This document shows positions 12,426 through 21,892 of a stretch of DNA of 64,000 nt, piece after piece. Each line of letters opens with the position of its first letter. Position 1 is the stretch's first letter. Under the pieces are notes generated by a model. It was not told the origin of the DNA and made no database searches. It saw only the letters and a list, made by a program, of their open reading frames with translations. The translations under genes were made by a program, and so were the position numbers. The DNA is from Marthasterias glacialis (Eukaryota > Echinodermata > Asteroidea > Forcipulatida > Asteriidae): the NCBI GenBank assembly GCA_911728455.2, contig OU452234.1:11246031-11310030 (forward strand), given 5' to 3'.

Positions 12426-13727
12426 TATTATGTGTTATTAATGTTTAGGTTGTGTACATGTAGATGTATACTATTGTTGTTTGCTTTAAGTATTTATTTG
12501 AACACTATAGTTTTTTTATTGGGTATTTTTATGCAAATAAGAGTGCCGTATGATATCCGACCTTCAACACTTTACAAAAGCCAAATCTTACTTTGGTATT
12601 ATCCTATCGCAAGGACCTTGCTCTGATGGTTTATATTAATAAAGAATACTAGTCACTGATCAGAAATATTTAGGATCACACGAGCGAGCGGAATTTACGA
12701 AATAGCACATCAGAAACAGTTTAGATAAGTTATGTTTCGGATAATTCCATTACGCAATACATACCATAACAAAAAGACAATCTTTGTTGGTCCGGGAAGT
12801 TCAGTGCTCGCACCAGTTAGTAGCCCGGGGTGTGTAGCCGTCTCCCCCCTGCATGCGGCAGTCTCCCCGCTGCCGTCTCCCGGGCGACACGCCCAAATAT
12901 ATTCTGGTACAGGAGTACAGTTACTATCAGCTTACAGTCCTCGTTGTGGCAGTACTGGTCAGTAAGCCGTTTAGACATACTATCGCGGTGTTAAGACGAG
13001 GCCAGAGTTTACCAGTACCATCATTTCCTTCTTTTCTCCTCAGTCATTCGGCGCTTGATGTGCTGCTGTGCCGCCACTGGCCATACTGCATCTTCCTGCT
13101 GTTGTTGCAGGTCTTGCCATGTACACGACGAGTAAAATGTCCATTGACCTCAAAGATGTTGCTGGCCATCTCGTCATGTTTTCTTTCAGTTTGCCAAGCA
13201 AGATACGCTTTTTATGATTCGAAACACACCATCATTTGCCCAGGATTACTGTATTATCGAGTTATCACTGTGGTCCTATCATATTCCCACACCAATTCGT
13301 TTAGTTTTCCTCTTTCCTGCCATGACACACACCCACACCCACACGTAAAAATCAATCCAAGCGTGACCACCGATAAACGTACAAGAACTAGTTGTTCGGT
13401 GAATTGAAAAGCATGACAAAAGATAAGCTTAGTGATCAAGTACTGCAAAAGTGATGCAAAATAGTATGGTGCAGAATGGGCTATGAAATACCTCGCAGTC
13501 CAACAGCTTGCCGTTAAAAGCCATTTTCGGTTCATAAAACGCATGGGCGCACACAGGGTGCAAGACCGGAATGCACATTGGGTTGTGTTGCATTTAGACT
13601 GACAATGGCATCCAGCGACCACGTGTGACCAACGAAAACTGGTACCTTCATGTCGCAGCTCTCAATGCACAGCTATCTTTAATCTTTAATTGGTCAAAAT
13701 GCTTGGGCCATTTTCTTAAACTTTTCG

Positions 13728-13842
13728 ATTGAAATGTAGTCTATTCGATTAAAGCTAGGGACAAACTGCACAAGATTTGTCCCTTGCCTCAATCGAAGAG
13801 AGTGATTTTCAAGCTATTAAATAAGACTGATTTTCAATCTAA
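13728..13842 (+). repeat. Foldback repeat 'ATTGAAAATCACTCT', copy 2
   Basis: Inverted copy of 3456-3558. Its own arms ATTGAAATGTAGTCTATTCG and TCGAAGAGAGTGATTTTCAA are imperfectly complementary around CAGGGACAAA-type cores (GGGACAAACTG / AGATTTGTCCC). Confidence 0.7.
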
Positions 13843-14194
13843 CCATTTGCCAATAAACATATCCTCCAACCCCTCCTCTTCCCCGGCCCCCTCTCCCCGT
13901 TCATTGTTGTTTTTTCCCGACTGGAGCGCAGACCATGCAATGAGGGCCAACATTGAACGGGAGAGCGGGGGAGGCCCAACGAGATATGACCAGGGATTGT
14001 AGGTTTCAAAATGAACAGAATCATACTTGGAAAGAAAACAGTTAATGGCAGATACTGGCCATGTTAAAGGATAACTATGTATTTTGGATTGGCCGTCGTA
14101 TTATTAATACAAATAAATATGATCTTTTAAAAATATGCTCTTGTGTCAGGTCAAAATTCAACGTCACTAACTGGCTACCTGGGCAACCAAGTTA

Positions 14195-14572
14195 AAGCCC
14201 CAGCTCAACATTGGTATACTGACTGTAAATGCCTCAAATCTTTGCACAAATCCAGATATTTGTAATAAAACCAACCTGTGAAAATGTCAGCTCATTTTGT
14301 CATTTCATTTGCGAGAAAATAGTAAAAATGCATTCAACATTTTTGCACGCATTTCCATAGGCAGAGTTTCCGTCACACTGAGACGAAAATAATTAGTTAA
14401 TTGTGAAACTTGTTTCATTTATTGTTTAAGAACGATAACTTACACTTCCATGCAGAAATATTTCAAGGAAAGTTTTCTACCATCAATATCTTTATAACAT
14501 GTAAGGTATACATGTGTAAATCTTTGAACATTGTTTGTGTTTTTTTTAATTACCAATGTTGAGCTGGGGCTT
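14195..14572 (+). mobile_element. TA-site MITE 'AAGCCCCAGCTCAACATTGG', copy 1
   Basis: Ends are AAGCCCCAGCTCAACATTGG and its reverse complement, flanked by TA on both sides (14193-14194, 14573-14574). The 378-bp interior is non-coding. TA duplication fits a Tc1/mariner-type non-autonomous element. Related copies lie at 20492, 43770, 46282 and 51127. Confidence 0.8.
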
Positions 14573-14654
14573 TAAGGGCAAGGAGTGTATTAGGATGGTG
14601 GAGAAGGACGATGGTCAATGGGGGGGGGGGGGGGGAGGGGGGTCGCTGCTGAAG

Positions 14655-14909
14655 AGATACCCGTCTCTCCTCATCCTGCTTCCCGACAGCTGATGCTGAC
14701 GGTCGCTGGACACTCTAGTGTCTGCTCAACCATGAGATCAAGAACCTGACGGCCAATGGAGTCATTGGGTGTGGTCAGGCGTGCTGGGCGGAGCCTCCAT
14801 GCCACTCCTTCAACCTCTGGCAGCTTGGTAAGATCTGTCAGCTCAACAATGCCTCCCGACTAGAAGCAGGCGTGGCTGGTTTTCAAGAGAACTTCGATTT
14901 CTTTGGCAG
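14655..14909 (+). pseudogene. C-type lectin tail plus PAN/apple exon, broken
   Basis: Homologous to the lectin genes at 16148 and 62609. It retains the TADADGR linker, then an in-frame TAG where relatives have a CAG glutamine, then CLLNHEIKNLTANGVIGC. A PAN/apple-like module follows (QACWAEPPCHSFNLWQL, ICQLNNASRL), ending at a plausible donor GGCAG|GTCAG. The lectin domain itself is missing; a G homopolymer at about 14620-14642 sits at the truncation. It is informative because it shows the family once carried a PAN domain. Confidence 0.7.
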
Positions 14910-14929
14910 GTCAGAAGTTGTCTTTTCCC

Positions 14930-15345
14930 CAGAATATATCATGGGTCATGTTTGCCCCCAAAAAGTTTGATACTAAGGGCTAGTTGTTTCCATGGCAACC
15001 ATTTTATTTGACCTTGGGTCACACGATTTTAAGTGATTTTTTAAAAACGTTTTGAAAATAATTCAAATTCCACTTGTTTTTAAGTACTAGTGATGAGTCA
15101 GGTGATAGTGTGAAATGCTTTTGGAAATTATGGTGGCCATCTTGGATTTAGTGTTTTCAGCCTGTACCGAGGTCAACTTATATCAAGTTAAAAAATAAAA
15201 GAATAATATTTTTAACTTGCTAATTTCTTACTTCAGGCCAAAACATAGATTCGACAACCAAGCCTTATCACTGCTCCCTGGGCGGCGGCCATATTGTTTT
15301 TGTCACTAGTGTCTCCAGTATGTTATATGTGATTTTTTTTGCCCA
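14930..15345 (+). mobile_element. Decayed piggyBac-like MITE interior, copy 3
   Basis: It shares internal landmarks with 9611-10157 in the same order: a TTTCCATGGCAACC block, TTGACCTTGGGTCACA, GATGAGTCAGGTGATAGT, GGCCATCTTGGATTT and CAAGCCTTATCACTGCTCCC. The terminal repeats have been lost. Confidence 0.6.
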
Positions 15346-16020
15346 AACACCGATGTGTGATAAGCACTGTATACTCAGTAGTCTACCGAGCATCACCGTC
15401 TTTTCTTTGATTGGGGTGAATGTGTCTTATGAATAATTATTTCTTAAAATCTAGTTAAATTGAATGTATTAAATAACATCTGTTTCAGTTTCACCTATTC
15501 AACAAATGAATTATAATAAATCAATTGAGGGAAGACAACTCCCGCATCTCACAGAGCCAAATGAAAATAAGTCTACCGAACGTGATCTATGCAGCGATGA
15601 TAATTTATTCAAGGTTAAAACGAGAACCATCTCACACACATCTCGTTTTTCTATCAGGCCACAAAATTCAATTCAAATTCAGTTCAACGATTCATCGATT
15701 TTTGCTTCCTATTTCAACAGCCGACGTATTCTTACAAGTCTAATTTTAGAAGTAGGCCCTACATGTATCATGCTTATTGTGTTTCATGGCCACGTTCAAC
15801 GCCATGGTACCACGTTTTCAATAAATAAGACAAATCTTGAAAGAGATACCAAATACCAGGGAAGGCATCCGTGAGAGTGTTTACTGTAAAAACAGCAGAG
15901 CAGGCGAATTGAAAAGGCTCCATATCTCCACGTAAGGTTTAACTGAATACCTACTTGTTATTTCTAAGATTCAACAGTCTGTCGCTAACACAACCTTCAG
16001 TCGACGAGCACCACGCCAGG

Positions 16021-16036
16021 AGTATTTAAACCAGTG
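16021..16036 (+). promoter_or_regulatory. TATA-like box of lectin gene 1
   Basis: AGTATTTAAACCAG lies about 115 bp upstream of the ATG at 16148. The same core, in the same orientation relative to the gene, occurs upstream of both lectin loci at 61-63 kb. Confidence 0.45.
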
Positions 16037-16147
16037 GTAAAATTTGTACTGTAGAGCACCATTTGATAAGAACGATCAGCTATTGTGCAAGATTACAACG
16101 TCTGCTTTTAATTAAACGTTGCAAAGTTGACATAACAATTAGGAAAG

Positions 16148-16816
16148 ATGTCTCTGCGTACAGGTCCGATGAGCATAGCAATTCTCCTTTTCCTCGTTGA
16201 CATCAACGGGCTCCAAGCTGCGTGTCCAGCCGACTGGTGGGCTTGGAGAGATTCCTGCTACATGTTTCTGTGTGAAAAGATGTCGTGGTTTGATGCTTTG
16301 GAGGCTTGTAATCAAATCGGAAGCAGTCTGGCCGTGCCCGAGACTCAAGATGAACTGAATTATATTTGGGAAAAATGGGAAACATTCAAGACAGGAATTG
16401 ATTATGCGCCAGAGATTTGCGGTGGACCGTGGATTGGCTGCATTTTTGTAAATAATGAGTTAACATTCCAGGGTGTGACAACTGACTCAGACTACATCAA
16501 TCGGCATATAAACGATATGAATGATGGTGAGAATTGTGCACATATGCACAAAGGGGAAGACGTTAAATGGAGACACTGCGATAACGAAGAATTTGCCATC
16601 TGTGAGATGCTCGCCTCTCATCGTGTGTGCTGCCTCACAGCTGATGCTGACGGCCGCTTCAAACCACAGTGCCTGCTTAGTCATGAGACCGAAAACCTGA
16701 CGGCCGAAGGAGTCATCGGGTGTCCCAATGAAGACAGCGGAAATGAGAACTATAGGTACAGCGGCGATGACAACGTCGACAGCTACGATAGCATCAACAG
16801 CAATGGAAAAGACTGA
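16148..16816 (+). CDS. Intronless C-type lectin with acidic tail
   Basis: A 222-aa predicted secreted protein in one open exon. The leader is MSIAILLFLVDINGLQA, ending before ACPADW. A C-type lectin domain covers about residues 25-153: CPADWWAWRDSCY, a WFDALEAC helix segment, PETQDELNYIW, WIGC (in place of WIGL), ENCAHM, then WRHCDNEEFAICEM. The EPN/QPD sugar motif and WND are absent, so classical calcium-dependent sugar binding is doubtful. After the family linker (CLTADADGRF, QCLLSHE, LTAEGVIGC) relatives enter a PAN module. Here the frame instead enters a 30-residue acidic, Asn/Ser-rich tail ending NSNGKD. The start is supported by the leader and by the TATA-like box upstream; AATAAA lies 55 nt past the stop. 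It could bind protein or non-carbohydrate ligands. Confidence 0.85.
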   Translation: MSLRTGPMSIAILLFLVDINGLQAACPADWWAWRDSCYMFLCEKMSWFDALEACNQIGSSLAVPETQDELNYIWEKWETFKTGIDYAPEICGGPWIGCIFVNNELTFQGVTTDSDYINRHINDMNDGENCAHMHKGEDVKWRHCDNEEFAICEMLASHRVCCLTADADGRFKPQCLLSHETENLTAEGVIGCPNEDSGNENYRYSGDDNVDSYDSINSNGKD

Positions 16817-16870
16817 CAATGCAACTTTTTTGATTTTTTGGAACTCTGCCATTGCAAAACAGATCTTCAA

Positions 16871-16876
16871 AATAAA
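16871..16876 (+). terminator. Polyadenylation signal AATAAA (lectin 1)
   Basis: AATAAA 55 nt downstream of the lectin 1 stop codon on the same strand. Confidence 0.55.
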
Positions 16877-17638
16877 GGATAACTTTACAACATTAAACAA
16901 ACATTATTAATATGAAAACAAGAACACGGGTCAGATATTCTAATAGCACCATGATGCCACTCCCCAAGTATCTATCAACGAACAGTTTATTTGTTTTCAT
17001 TCAGAGTGACTTAATTTTCTTATACATGTATAACATAATCAATTCAAGTTAATTCAATAAATGCCGAGGTTACAGCAATAACTGCGTAGGAGGTAGAATA
17101 TTCTTGCCAGAATTGACCGTGTATGAAAAAGTGCGTGTCATATGGTTCTAAACTTTTAAACGATCTCTTGCACGGGATCAAATTAATCATTAATCGTTTA
17201 AAATGCTTCATATTATTTAAGATTATAACTTACTTTAAAGTAGCTCAGTTTATTGTTATGTTATTTTTACAACTTTGTGCATTTTTTTTATCTTAGATTT
17301 AAAAAAACATGATTGTGACATTATTGTTCAAATTAGCACCGTATAATTATTGTGATAATGCTAAGGGTACACCGACCTATTTCCTTTTATTATATTATTC
17401 ACTGACTTTTCCGTTTGACGCTCACTGACCGTTGTATTTGTATGAACCGGATTACTGCATAGAGGTAGAAATACTGCCATGTACTTATGCAACACTAGGG
17501 TAGATGTCCAGTACGATACACATTATTCTATAAAGTAACCAGGTTACGTATGTGAACTGTACATTATAACAATAGTTGCGGAAACCCAGTATGTGCAGTA
17601 ATACGTGTCCCTCGGGTGCGCACCACCGAGTCGTCCAG

Positions 17639-17767
17639 GAGTGGATTTCACAAAGCGCTAGGACAAGTCTTATCTTGAGTTAGGATGAGTAACTAGTCCT
17701 AAGTTGTAGAATTGTCATAAGTTAGAGGACTAATCCTAGGTTAGAACTAGTTTTGTGAAATCCATCC
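17639..17767. repeat. Snapback MITE 'GTGGATTTCACAAAG', copy 1
   Basis: Begins GAGTGGATTTCACAAAGCGC and ends GTTTTGTGAAATCCATCCC, an inverted repeat over its full length, with internal repeats of TCTTATCTTGAGTTAGGA and TAGTCCTAAGTT. Confidence 0.75.
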
Positions 17768-18186
17768 CAATTCATTGCTTAGCAAAAATTATGTTGTATC
17801 TATGAATTAATAAGAATTGAGTGTTAAAATAAAATGCCACAAGTTGCAGAAGTTAAAGAGAACAAGTGTTCAATTTGCGTTAATTACCGAGTTTGGCGAT
17901 CCCTGTGGGTGGGGGTACCTGTGGCGTGGCTAAACCGTCCATAACAATATCATACCGAAAATGATGCTTGTATCCACTTTTTTTTTATCTGACAAAGTTC
18001 AGTGACTCGTTTGTTGATAACCAAAAAGAGAACCCCCACACTAGTATTTGACAAAAGTGTTACTCCGACCCCAGGAAGGGCAAAAACCCCGACCAAAACA
18101 CGGGGGAAATCCCTTCCAGCTCCAAGATTATCCGGCCAACCGAGGCAACTCTGGGATCAGTACCCACCATTCCATCAGTAACTAGG

Positions 18187-18298
18187 TGTGGATTTCACAA
18201 AGCGCTAAGACTAGTCTTATCTTGAGTTAGGAGGAGTATTCAGTCCTAACTTATACGACTTGTCTTAAGTTAGGACTAGCTTTGTGAAATCCACCCCT
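18187..18298. repeat. Snapback MITE 'GTGGATTTCACAAAG', copy 2
   Basis: Same element as 17639-17767: starts TGTGGATTTCACAAAGCGCT, ends AGCTTTGTGAAATCCACCCC. The two copies lie 420 bp apart in the same orientation. Confidence 0.78.
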
Positions 18299-18800
18299 TA
18301 ACGTACTGATATCTCGATGCTAATACGTGAACTGTGCATATAGGAAATCACGACGCTCCCTATGATGAAATCTTAATTATTTTTTTTAGATAAAATATTT
18401 AGTTAACGGGAAAGGACCAGTGAACCTCAAGCAAGCAGACCCAGCAAAACGCCCCACACCCCTTGCTCGATCGGCAATAATGGGGACATCAACATTTGTG
18501 GAAAGGGGTAAAAATGTAAAGTTACGTGACGTTTGCTTTGTTGTATATATGTATTATTGTTATTACACTTTTCACATGGCATTTTATATTTTTCTTTTTT
18601 CTTTTTTCGCGGGGAGGGGGGGGGGGGGGGGGGGGGGGGAGGTTGTTGCATGGGTATGAGTGAGGCTGGTCCGGCGAATGATTTGAGTAATTCAAATATA
18701 AAAGTAAGCAATAAACTACAAGGAAAACTGACTAGGTAAAACTGTAATTGAATTTTGGGGCGAACAAAAATCCCGCTCCAGTCAATTTTTCTATGTCCCC

Positions 18801-19071
18801 CTAAAATTGGAATAAAACAGTCAGAGACTTGTTCCCTCCTGCGTATAACGGGCCCAGAATATATTCATTTGCACGATCATCTTGAAAGACAAGTTGACGT
18901 CTAATAACAGGCACGGCGCGATACCACGATGACGTCAAAAGAAAACTGATGCGTAAATCTTCTTTCGCTTCTCCGTAACAATGCAACGTTTTCTCGCATA
19001 ATGGCAGGTTTGGGTTGTCCGTCCAAATCGTTTTTTGCAGACTCTGGAATTCGTCTCTCGGTCGCACAACC
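18801..19071 (-). CDS. Candidate terminal exon, unknown family
   Basis: A good acceptor (TATTTATTTCAG) at 19072 opens about 89 codons ending in TAG. The product contains RPRDEFQSLQKTIWTDN, EKTLHCYGEAKEDLRISF and RANEYILGPLYAGG, which looks like ordinary globular protein. A second frame over the same bases is also open for about 55 codons (ATERRIPESAKNDLDG), so the frame is uncertain. No upstream exon was joined. It is too far from, and out of phase with, the 3' exons I could read for the Ig/WxxW gene at 21.6-44.2 kb to be assigned to it. Confidence 0.3.
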
Positions 19072-19905
19072 CTGAAATAAATAAATACCCAGGTATTTAA
19101 AATCAACAATATTCTGGAACGTCAACAAAGTTACTCATCAAGTTATCAGATGACGTGGCGGTCTCTCGGCTGCATTGAGCGCCAGGTTTCCACCGCATGA
19201 CAAGGAGAGGGTTTACGTGAGTACTACGTCATCTGAGCTGATGGCAACCTACGTGCAAATGCATGCTGTGATTCACACCAACAGTCGGCTTTTGGTAATA
19301 ATGACACAGTTACTCAGCCCTTTTATTAAAACTGTATGTTGTGACACTGATTTCACTCATATTACTGTTTCATATAACCAGTATTCTACTACAAAAATTT
19401 CATCTTGAGTTATGCACTACCGGCGTCTGACAACGATGTAATGTAAATCATTGTTTAAAAAAAAGTGGGGGGGGGGGGGGTGGGGGACGAAAGCAAAGAA
19501 TTGGAAAAGTGAGCATTTATACATAGCCTTGCGGAATTTCAAATATACAAATGGATCACATAGTTCTGGAAAACCCTTTCTTAAGATTATTTCAGCTTCA
19601 AAACAATGCAATTCTTGTGTTGAAAAGTGTGTGATCGTGGTCGTCTGGCCCAAACGTTCCGTCGTATGAGCAACTGGTACTACTACCACATCGTGAACAT
19701 GTACGTTGCTGGACTTGCTGGAACTGTCCTTACTGGCTTTTATTCAGCCACTCGAAGGTCTCTGCCACAAACTGTGGAATGTTTTCCACAGATTTTGAGA
19801 AAAGAAAAGCCTCGATCGAATGAAAAAATGCATCAATCATCATGTACTGTACCGCACTTTCCTATGGAAGACTTTGTGTTTGTTTACGTCTAATCCCCAC
19901 TACAG

Positions 19906-20099
19906 GTCACATGTTTGGTGATTGGGTTGCGCAATCGGTCTATTGGGTGAACAACTTGACACAGCAGACTGGAGCGGTCTTTCAGTTGCTAAACCAAAGG
20001 ACGCTTGGCTGCGCAGAGGTGAAATTGAAAGACATTCAGAACAACCATTTCGTAGACGTGGGTGCCTACCGGGCTAAACAACAGCTCTTGGCATTGTGA
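19906..20099 (+). CDS. Candidate terminal exon, unknown family
   Basis: The acceptor CCCCACTACAG precedes an open frame GHMFGDWVAQSVYWVNN ... FVDVGAYRAKQQLLAL ending in TGA. AATAAA follows at about 20227. A possible upstream exon on the same strand near 19630-19760 encodes CDRGRLAQTFRRMSNWYYYH and a hydrophobic stretch VNMYVAGLAGTVLTGF, but its splice ends are not clear. I do not recognise the family. Confidence 0.35.
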
Positions 20100-20491
20100 T
20101 GATGACAAAGGATGTATTTACATTCACATCACATGATTCACATTACCTTGAAAATCGTAGTTATCAGAGATAATTCATCGCTGAACTCCGCAGGAACCAC
20201 GGCTCGTCTCCGTACGCCAGAGTCCGCAATAAACAGCTAAACAGGGAATCCATAGTAGCTGCCTGAGTATAAAGATCGATACATGAACTATTTCATAATA
20301 CAAAGATGTAATAATACTAATGGGTAAAATATATAAAGCTGATAATGCAGCGTTCTTAGTTTGTGTGATTTAATATAATCATATTTGAAAAAACAAACGT
20401 GTGAAAATTTGGGCTCAATCCTCCATCCGAGCCAGTAGAACATTGTGACAAACCGTGCACAAGTTTCCAACATGTAAACACATTGTCCATA

Positions 20492-20869
20492 AAGCCCCAG
20501 CTCAACATTGGTATGCCTCAATTATTTGCACAAATCTGGCTGGTAAAGCAGAAAGCTCTACCTACCCAACTTCAAATATTTGTAAAAAACAAAATAGTTG
20601 TAATAAAACAAACATGTGAAAATGTCAGCTCATTTCGCTGTTCCATTTGCATTCAGCATTTTTGTACGCATTCTTATAGGCAGTTTTCGTCTCACTGACA
20701 CAAAAAATAGTTTAAAATCATATTTCATTTATTATTTAAAACCGACAACACTTTAGGCAGCAATATTTGAAGGAAACTTTTTCATTATTATTATCTTTAT
20801 ACCATGTAAGGTATATGTAAATCTGTGAACGTTTATGTATTTCTTCTTATCAATGTTGAGCTGGGGCTT
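20492..20869 (+). mobile_element. TA-site MITE 'AAGCCCCAGCTCAACATTGG', copy 2
   Basis: AAGCCCCAGCTCAACATTGG at the left and CAATGTTGAGCTGGGGCTT at the right, with flanking TA dinucleotides. Same interior landmarks as copy 1 (ATGTCAGCTCATTT, ACCATGTAAGGTATA). Confidence 0.8.
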
Positions 20870-21177
20870 TAATGTCGATTGTTACGACCGAAATTAAAAT
20901 CGGGGCCTTCGATCAAATTTAATGTTCTCGATTTTGACAGTACAGACAGCAATTCTTTTAGGGAAGATTGGTACTGGTATGAACTTCATAGTAATCTTTA
21001 AGAATTATACTAATAAACAAACATCCTGTATTGAACCTTTCAACCCAGGTTTAATATGGGATTAAAAAAAACAAAAACAAAAAAAAAAAAACATTAACAA
21101 CAACAACTTTTTCGTGGAATTCGGACAATATCCACAAATGAGAATAATAAAAACCGAATAGGGTATAATGGCAATAA

Positions 21178-21183
21178 TTTATT
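21178..21183 (-). terminator. Polyadenylation signal candidate for the Ig/WxxW gene
   Basis: TTTATT on the plus strand reads AATAAA on the minus strand, about 410 bp past the possible stop at 21590. Confidence 0.35.
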
Positions 21184-21589
21184 TATATGGTCTTATTTTG
21201 TCAGGAGCTTCATCAATGATTCCATAGAGATACATAAAACCCATAACAAAGAACAATAACAGAGAAAATGAGTACAGGTATACGTCCAATATTAAGTAAA
21301 ACAGCCAAACAATATTGTACACAAAAATGAAGAAATACTGTCCCCCTAGGAAGTATTAGAAAAGAACATGAAACAAAAATCTTTGTAAAAAAACATTTCA
21401 GAATCACAAAAGAGAAACATTTGAATCACAGTTTTTACCCGTAAACGTTTCCGTTGTATACCTCCTACACCATGCAAAGCTTCAAATCTTATGAATAAGA
21501 ATAAAGTTGATTGTTCTAAGAATTGAGTAGTGCGGCGCATCTCCAAAGAGCAAACCTTACTAATGCCTGTGTTCAAACCATTCAATAAC

Positions 21590-21892
21590 TCACTTGGAAA
21601 CGTCACTCGGCCAGATGCTCGACAACGAGATGATGTCATTGCTGTTGAACTCGTCGCTGAGGTCATCTTTAGGTCCCGTCTGTTGATTGGTGAACGTGGC
21701 CACATGATGAACATGAGTGACAGCGCAGACCCGCCTACCATGTTGCACCATCTCTCTATGTCGTTTATCCATTGCTGCTAAAGAATACAATCTCGCAAAA
21801 AAGGCACATAAACATGAAAACACACGATAGTACCTCCTCCTGACTGTAGCTCCCTCGCGGGGTGCAGTGACACTGAACCGTCTGATCCACTA
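21590..21892 (-). CDS. Alternative 3' exons of the mosaic gene
   Basis: The acceptor at 21778 (TATTCTTTAG) can be used in two frames. Option A, spliced straight from exon 22057 in phase 1, gives 61 residues ([18 protein letters not shown] ... [17 protein letters not shown]) and a TGA at 21590. Option B inserts a 59-nt exon at 21892-21834 ([14 protein letters not shown]), shifts the frame, and gives [19 protein letters not shown] with a short hydrophobic stretch, leaving through a GTGAGT donor at 21593. I cannot decide between them. Confidence 0.4.

Larger units (their letters stand above)
9147..14640. other. Repeat-rich spacer
   Basis: It contains two piggyBac-like MITEs, an AT-rich palindromic array, a foldback repeat and a TA-site MITE (listed separately). 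A minus-strand open segment at about 9355-9490 (GWNPAKNCDPSGGSCPIFDN) looks protein-like but has no partner exon. The stretch 12.7-13.6 kb has short Cys-rich open segments that I could not assign. Confidence 0.5.
16877..18800. other. Spacer after lectin gene 1
   Basis: No exon recognised. It contains two copies of a snapback repeat (17639-17767, 18187-18298) and a long G run at about 18610-18640. The rest is AT-rich unique-looking sequence. Confidence 0.5.

Noticed and set aside
12853-13622. Open frames on both strands, including a Cys-rich segment CHCQSKCNTTQCAFRSC
   Set aside because: It resembles Cys-rich parts of some transposon proteins, but frames are broken and no second conserved motif was found, so I did not call it.
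15506-15874. 122-codon open frame on the plus strand
   Set aside because: No recognisable domain, leader, or splice context; composition is like random AT-rich DNA.
16487-16900. 137-codon minus-strand open frame opposite lectin 1
   Set aside because: Antisense shadow of the lectin coding exon.
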